Positions 59,983 to 64,000 of a DNA stretch of 64,000 nt are shown here, piece by piece. Source of the stretch: Bin87 sp965220505 (GTDB lineage: Bacteria; Chloroflexota; Dehalococcoidia; Lucifugimonadales; UBA3495); contig CBDCQE010000001.1 of NCBI GenBank assembly GCA_965220505.1, positions 1,426,001 to 1,490,000 on the forward strand, in the 5' to 3' direction. The translations under genes were made by a program, and so were the position numbers. The first letter of the stretch is position 1. Each line of letters opens with the position of its first letter. Under the pieces are notes generated by a model that made no database searches, had not been told where the DNA came from, and was given only the letters and a program-made list of their open reading frames with translations.

Positions 59983-60043
59983 TTCACGGAAATACGCGCT
60001 CCAATACGCTGATCATCCGGTATACCGGAGTAGCGGAATCGCC
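59983..60043. repeat. Direct repeat flanking the kinase gene, left copy
   Basis: Begins TTCACGGAAATACGCGCTCC and ends TAGCGGAATCGCC, with a CCGGTATACCGG palindrome inside. The right copy is at 61418-61479. Confidence 0.75.
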
Positions 60044-60113
60044 TGACTACAATCACTGCCAGAGACGCGAGAAACCGCGGAAGGAAGCCACCAACATCTC
60101 CGGAGACGTCAGC

Positions 60114-61403
60114 ATGACCACCACCGACACGCACGCGGCTGCACAACAACACACGGAACTCTACCAGCGGCAGCTGAAACTCCACGCGCTGGACCCGCGC
60201 CGCAAGTCGGTGCTCATCTTGGGCACTCTTGCACTCACGATGGCAGCCACAACCGTCGCCGCCTACCTATCATTCACCACCAGCGCCGGACCTGCCCAGT
60301 TGGCAGCCCTGAACGTCCTTGCCATCCTCATGGCAGCAGTCACCACCTACGTCATCGTGCGCCTTGGCATCCGCATTACGGAGCTCGAATTCTGGATCCG
60401 ACGCATGGGCGCCGGCGACCTTGAATACACGGTGCCGCCCCGGGGACACGACGAGCTGACAGAAATCGCCTATGACCTAGAGGTGCTACGCGAACGGTCA
60501 ATACGCTCCCAGGAACTGGACCTGGTCAGGCAACTCTCCGAGGAACTCCAGGACAAGAACGCCGCCCTTGAGGAAACGCTGCTTGAACTGCACAACACGC
60601 AGGATCAGGTGGTCAGCAAGCAGAAACTGGCTGAGATTGGCGAGTTGGCCGCCGGCATCGCCCACGAGGTCCGAAACCCGCTAAACATCATCAGCAACTT
60701 CTCGGCCACCTCGCGAAGCCTAATGGAAGAGTTGGTCGAGACCATGGCCGAGGACGAAACAGACCCGGAAGAACGGGCCAGCGTCATCGAGGAGATCACC
60801 GGCGACCTGACGAACAACATGAAACGCATCGCGGAGAACTGCGAACGGGCGTCTCGCATCATTCAGGATGTGACCAACATGAGCCGCGGCGAGGCCAGCG
60901 CACCTCGGCCCGTCGAACTCAATAAGCTCCTGCACGACTACGCGATCCTGGCCTACCAGGCCACCAGGGCCCAAGACCAGTCTTTCAACGTCTCAATCGT
61001 CGAGGACCTCGACGAGGCCGTGGGCGAGATAACCTGCGTCCCCGAAGAAATCAGCCGAGTGTTCATCAACATCGCACAGAACGCCTGCTACGCCACTAAC
61101 GAAAGGCGGAACAGCACCGAGGCGGACGATGATTTCCAGCCCACTATCTGGCTCTCGACCACCCGAAGGGGCGACACCGTCACGGCAACAATCCGCGACA
61201 ACGGCAAGGGCATACCCGACGACATCGTCGAAAAGATCTTCAACCCGTTCTTCACGACCAAGCCGACCAACGAAGGCACCGGATTGGGCCTCAGCCTGTC
61301 CCACGAAATTGTGCGACACCACGGCGGCAACATCGAAGTAGTCTCGGAACCGGGCCAGTACACGGAGATGCGCGTCACGCTGCCAGCCGTGGCAACGATT
61401 TAG
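60114..61403 (+). CDS. Membrane sensor histidine kinase
   Basis: A 429-residue kinase. Two transmembrane helices (about 32-54 and 62-85) are joined by a very short loop, so no periplasmic sensor exists. HAMP-like residues 86-140 and a coiled coil follow (QLSEELQDKNAALEETLLEL). The phospho-acceptor is H184 in GIAHEVRNPLN. The ATP-binding domain shows NIAQNACYAT, DNGKGIPDDI, FNPFFTTKPTNEGTGLGL. The ATG follows the right-hand end of a direct repeat by 70 bases. It faces a receiver-phosphatase gene, its likely partner, in convergent orientation. Confidence 0.9.
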   Translation: MTTTDTHAAAQQHTELYQRQLKLHALDPRRKSVLILGTLALTMAATTVAAYLSFTTSAGPAQLAALNVLAILMAAVTTYVIVRLGIRITELEFWIRRMGAGDLEYTVPPRGHDELTEIAYDLEVLRERSIRSQELDLVRQLSEELQDKNAALEETLLELHNTQDQVVSKQKLAEIGELAAGIAHEVRNPLNIISNFSATSRSLMEELVETMAEDETDPEERASVIEEITGDLTNNMKRIAENCERASRIIQDVTNMSRGEASAPRPVELNKLLHDYAILAYQATRAQDQSFNVSIVEDLDEAVGEITCVPEEISRVFINIAQNACYATNERRNSTEADDDFQPTIWLSTTRRGDTVTATIRDNGKGIPDDIVEKIFNPFFTTKPTNEGTGLGLSLSHEIVRHHGGNIEVVSEPGQYTEMRVTLPAVATI

Positions 61404-61417
61404 GAACCGGAAGGATA

Positions 61418-61479
61418 TTCACGGAAATACGCGCTCCTGTACGCTGATTACATCAGCTCACCAAAGTAACGGAATCGCC
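61418..61479. repeat. Direct repeat flanking the kinase gene, right copy
   Basis: Its first 20 bases are identical to those of the left copy, its end TAACGGAATCGCC differs by one base, and the middle is diverged. It lies between the stops of the kinase and the ABC ATPase genes. Confidence 0.75.
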
Positions 61480-61487
61480 GAGAGGCG

Positions 61488-62231
61488 CTACAGCACCTGC
61501 GACAGAAACTGCTTGGTGCGTTCGTGGCGCGGACGATCGAAGAACTCGCCGGGAACCCGATCCTCTATGATGCGCCCGCTATCGAACATCAGCACCCGGT
61601 CCGCCACCTGACGGGCGAAACCCACCTCGTGGGTCACAGCCAAAATAGTCATTTTCGCACCCGCCAGATCCCGCATGACGTTCAGGACATCGCGCACCAT
61701 CTCGGCGTCAAGGTTCGAAGTAGGCTCGTCGAACAGCATCACGCTGGGACGCATGGCCAGCGCCCGAGCAATTGCCACCCGCTGCTGCTCCCCGCCCGAC
61801 AGCTGATGCGGACGACGGTCACGGCGGTCAGCCATCCCGACCCTGCCGAGAAACTGCAGGGCCACCGCCGCTGCCTCATCACGGCTCAGATTCAGCACTC
61901 GGTGGGGCGCCAGCGCCACGTTGTCGAGCACCGTCATGTGGCCGAAGAGGTTGAAATCCTGGAACACCATGCCCACGTCCCGGCGCACGACGTCAATGTC
62001 GCGCAGGTCGTCCGTCAGCATCACGCCGTTCACGACCACATCGCCACGCTCGTGACGCTCCATGCGGTTCAGCACCCGGATGAAGGTCGACTTGCCCGAA
62101 CCCGACGGCCCCACGATCACCACTGCCTCACCCGCAGACACCGTGAGCGACACCCCCTTCAGGGCGTGAAACGACCCGTACCACTTGTGGACGTCCCGAC
62201 AGGCGATGATCGGGCGCTCCGCTTCCAGCAT
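61488..62231 (-). CDS. glnQ: Polar amino-acid-type ABC transporter ATP-binding protein
   Basis: A 247-residue ABC ATPase: Walker A GPSGSGKST, signature LSGGEQQRVAIARAL, Walker B SVMLFDEPTSNLD, switch His in VTHEVGFARQ. LKGVSLTVSAGEAVVIVGPS and the QVADRVLMFDSGRI end match the GlnQ/HisP group. No permease or substrate-binding protein lies in the window. The ATG at 62231 has AGGTG six bases upstream and begins one base after the receiver-phosphatase stop; a GTG three codons earlier is an alternative. A lone amino-acid ATPase in a signalling operon is odd. The symbol is by family only. Confidence 0.85.
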   Translation of the reverse strand: MLEAERPIIACRDVHKWYGSFHALKGVSLTVSAGEAVVIVGPSGSGKSTFIRVLNRMERHERGDVVVNGVMLTDDLRDIDVVRRDVGMVFQDFNLFGHMTVLDNVALAPHRVLNLSRDEAAAVALQFLGRVGMADRRDRRPHQLSGGEQQRVAIARALAMRPSVMLFDEPTSNLDAEMVRDVLNVMRDLAGAKMTILAVTHEVGFARQVADRVLMFDSGRIIEDRVPGEFFDRPRHERTKQFLSQVL

Positions 62232-62232
62232 G

Positions 62233-63411
62233 TCACTCACCTGCCCGACGGCGCAGCATCAGACACGTAATGTCGTCCGAGCGCTGCCGGCCACCGGCGA
62301 AATCACGCACCGCGTCCACCACCAGCCTAGTAGAGCAAGCCGCACTGTCGACGCTGGGAACGGCCTTAGCCAGCACATCCTTCAGACGCTCGTGGCCGCA
62401 CATCCCGCCCGCCGTGTCCTCAGCCTCGGTGACCCCGTCGGTGAACACGCACATCCCCTGACCGGGAAGCAGCTCAAGACGCGAAACGGGATAGGCGGCG
62501 TCCAGTACCAAGCCCAAGGCCACGCCGCCCACCACAGGCGCCGACCCGCAGTCGCTGCCACTGAACAAATAGGGCGGGTCATGGCCGGCCACCGCGTAGG
62601 TCACAGACCCGTCTCCGGGGTCGAAGACGCCGAAAAACGCGGTCACGAACGTGAAGTGCTCGTTGTCCTGGCAAAGCAGATTGTTGGCCTCGGCCAGCAC
62701 CTCGCCCGGGTCACTGAGACCAATGGCCAGTCCCCGCACCATCGTGCGCGCCGACATCATCAGCAACGCCGCCGCTACCCCCTTGCCGGAGACGTCCGCC
62801 ACCACGAGACCGAGACGGTCACCGTCCAACCGGATCACGTCGTAGAAATCCCCCGACACCGTACGCGCCGGCTCCAGCAAGCCGTGCAAGTCATAGCCGA
62901 CGTAGGCGGGAAACGTGCGAGGCAAAACCGAGTCCTGGATGCGCCACGCGAGCTCGATGTCCCGGTTCAGAATCGCCATCTCCTCACGGGACGCCGTTGC
63001 CTCTCGCCAAACCTCAAGGTTCTCCAGCGAACGCTCAATCGTTACACGCATGTCCTCAAAATCGACGGGCTTCGTCACGAAGTCAAAGGCGCCCAAGTTC
63101 ATGGCCGCCCTGATGTTCTTCATGTCCCCGTAAGCGGAGAGCACCACCGTCCTGAGCTCCCGCCCCGACTCGGATAGCCGCTCCAAGAGCGCCAAGCCGT
63201 CCATCTCTGGCATGTTGATGTCCGTCACCACCAGGTCGATGTCCGGCTGCTCATCAAAGCACCGCAGCGCCTGCACGCCCGAGTCGGCAAAGTACAACCG
63301 GTAACGGCCCCTGCGCACGTCCCGACGGAGATGCTGCCGAAAAATCTCCGGTACGTCCATCTCGTCATCCACGACCAGCACGTTGTAGGGACGAGCCAAA
63401 CTCTGCTCCAT
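62233..63411 (-). CDS. Response regulator with PP2C-type (RsbU/SpoIIE) phosphatase
   Basis: A 392-residue two-domain protein. The receiver domain (1-130) has acidic pocket DD15-16, phospho-acceptor D64 (VVTDINMPEMDG) and K114 (FVTKPVD). A short coiled linker (about 130-160) leads to a SpoIIE-like phosphatase with ARTVSGDFYDVI, LVVADVSGKGVAAALLM, CVFTDGVTEAED and SDDITCLML, which hold the metal-binding aspartates. Such proteins dephosphorylate an anti-sigma-factor antagonist. No STAS or RsbW-like gene is in the window. GGAGAT precedes the ATG by six bases. Confidence 0.9.
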   Translation of the reverse strand: MEQSLARPYNVLVVDDEMDVPEIFRQHLRRDVRRGRYRLYFADSGVQALRCFDEQPDIDLVVTDINMPEMDGLALLERLSESGRELRTVVLSAYGDMKNIRAAMNLGAFDFVTKPVDFEDMRVTIERSLENLEVWREATASREEMAILNRDIELAWRIQDSVLPRTFPAYVGYDLHGLLEPARTVSGDFYDVIRLDGDRLGLVVADVSGKGVAAALLMMSARTMVRGLAIGLSDPGEVLAEANNLLCQDNEHFTFVTAFFGVFDPGDGSVTYAVAGHDPPYLFSGSDCGSAPVVGGVALGLVLDAAYPVSRLELLPGQGMCVFTDGVTEAEDTAGGMCGHERLKDVLAKAVPSVDSAACSTRLVVDAVRDFAGGRQRSDDITCLMLRRRAGE

Positions 63412-63451
63412 TGACTATCTCCAGTTCTGGGCTGATGTCATTTTCACGATA

Positions 63452-63457
63452 ATTATA
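63452..63457 (-). promoter_or_regulatory. -10 promoter candidate for the receiver-phosphatase operon
   Basis: A perfect TATAAT on the minus strand, 40 bp before the ATG at 63411. The sequence ATTATAAT is nearly symmetric, so rightward use is also possible. Confidence 0.4.
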
Positions 63458-63691
63458 ATGAGAACAGGCCGGCGCCCGGGACGGCGGTACGCCACAGGCA
63501 GTTTCCCGAGCAAGTCATCGACGCCAATGGCTTCGTCTTGCGCAAGCCGTCGCGCTGGAACTAGAGGGCACTAGCGACGGACGAAGGCAAGCTGCCGCGG
63601 CGCCCGTATCCAAAGTGAACAATTCGAGGAACCAGACGCTCGCGCTCCAACGAAAAGATCGCCGCCGAGGCCGGCACCTCTTGCCTCAGCA

Positions 63692-63766
63692 CCGGCCATC
63701 ACCACTTCCACGGATTCCCCATACACGACAGGGCTGGTGCCGCACGCGGAATTGGCGCTCAACACC
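63692..63766. repeat. 75-bp duplicated element, copy 2
   Basis: Matches 57689-57763 (about 85 percent identity by eye, no gaps). It lies in a frame that is open on the minus strand. Confidence 0.7.
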
Positions 63767-63857
63767 CCGAAGAAAGCAACTGAATAGTCGCCCACGCATA
63801 CACGGAAGAAATTTCGCCTAAAATCCAAAAATGAAACAATCAAGGACGAGCGTCAAC

Positions 63858-64000
63858 ATGTTCGCAATCCTGCTGAAAGCACTTGGCGTGATCACCTTCG
63901 TCGGCATCGCCGCTTTCGCTGCACTGTACGGAATCGGACACTCCGACAAAGTCGTAGACCCCGTCGCGGAACAATGGCACAAGACGAAAGCATGGCTGGG
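63858..64000 (+). CDS. Small membrane protein, 3' truncated by the window edge
   Basis: The visible part reads MFAILLKALGVITFVGIAAF and then a polar segment (DKVVDPVAEQWHKTKAWLG). It has one N-terminal transmembrane helix. AAGGA is 11 bases before the ATG at 63858; an in-frame ATG at 63831 is an alternative. No family is recognisable from 48 residues. Confidence 0.45.
   Translation, partial: MFAILLKALGVITFVGIAAFAALYGIGHSDKVVDPVAEQWHKTKAWL

Larger units (their letters stand above)
59200..60113. other. Gene-free region with palindrome and repeat
   Basis: Holds a hairpin at 59229-59254, the 44-bp palindrome at 59874-59917 and a direct repeat at 59983-60043. A leftward frame of 155 codons (59844-59377) is rich in Arg, Trp and Cys without a start site and is not accepted. 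TACAAT at 60048-60053 is a possible -10 for the kinase gene. Confidence 0.5.
63412..63830. other. Gene-poor right-end region
   Basis: A plus-strand fragment near 63480-63560 reads RQFPEQVIDANGFVLRKPSR then a stop, possibly the tail of a lost gene. A minus-strand frame 63843-63571 contains the second 75-bp element (GVLSANSACGTSPVVYGES, EVVMAG) and could be a small real gene, but no ribosome site was found. Confidence 0.35.

Overview
The window looks like a piece of a high-GC Chloroflexota chromosome, probably of the Dehalococcoidia/SAR202 type. The evidence is the mix of families: MmgE/PrpD proteins, luciferase-like flavin monooxygenases, enolase-superfamily dehydratases, metal-dependent amidohydrolases, OFA-like MFS permeases, and a Calx-beta/LRR surface protein. 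The tmRNA also appears to encode the tag GEREFALAA, which resembles the Dehalococcoides-type tag as I remember it. This taxonomic call is inference; no rRNA is present.

Layout. 0-8.2 kb: the end of a repeat-rich surface protein, a 3-hydroxyisobutyrate-dehydrogenase-like enzyme, and a leftward cluster (PPOX flavoprotein, DAO-type amine oxidase, gcvPA, a 4-TM protein, gcvPB) that could turn N-methylglycine-type substrates into glycine and decarboxylate it. 8.5-14.6 kb: MFS permease, solitary DNA methyltransferase, dnaA, NHL propeller, tRNA-Ala(CGC) and tRNA-Arg(CCT). 14.6-44 kb: a catabolic region of short operons. It holds two MmgE/PrpD proteins, hydrolases including one with the full fluoroacetate-dehalogenase residue set, an LLM monooxygenase, a hydantoinase/enolase/amidase operon, a ThDP enzyme with its transporter, a phosphotriesterase-like lactonase, agmatinase, a crotonase with a retro-Claisenase-like active site, and three tandem cupins. 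Scattered through it are three copies of a two-gene module (about 90-aa protein plus clan AA aspartic protease) and one HEPN/partner pair.

43.9-64 kb: the tmRNA gene marks the edge of an accessory region. Just past its terminator lies the zinc-ribbon third of a large serine recombinase. The recombinase DNA-binding domain sits about 0.4 kb further on, in the opposite orientation and without a catalytic domain. Next come a HARE-HTH-like protein, a second HEPN-partner gene with a decayed HEPN reading frame, a membrane protein, and a four-gene defence-like operon (type III-like Res helicase-nuclease, PIN/VapC RNase, type III-like Mod methylase, and an unrecognised protein with a PD-(D/E)XK-like core).

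The right end has a lipoprotein, a perfect 44-bp palindrome, and a signalling locus: a histidine kinase flanked by direct repeats, converging on a receiver-PP2C phosphatase followed by a lone amino-acid-type ABC ATPase. All family calls are by eye from translated motifs; no database search was possible.
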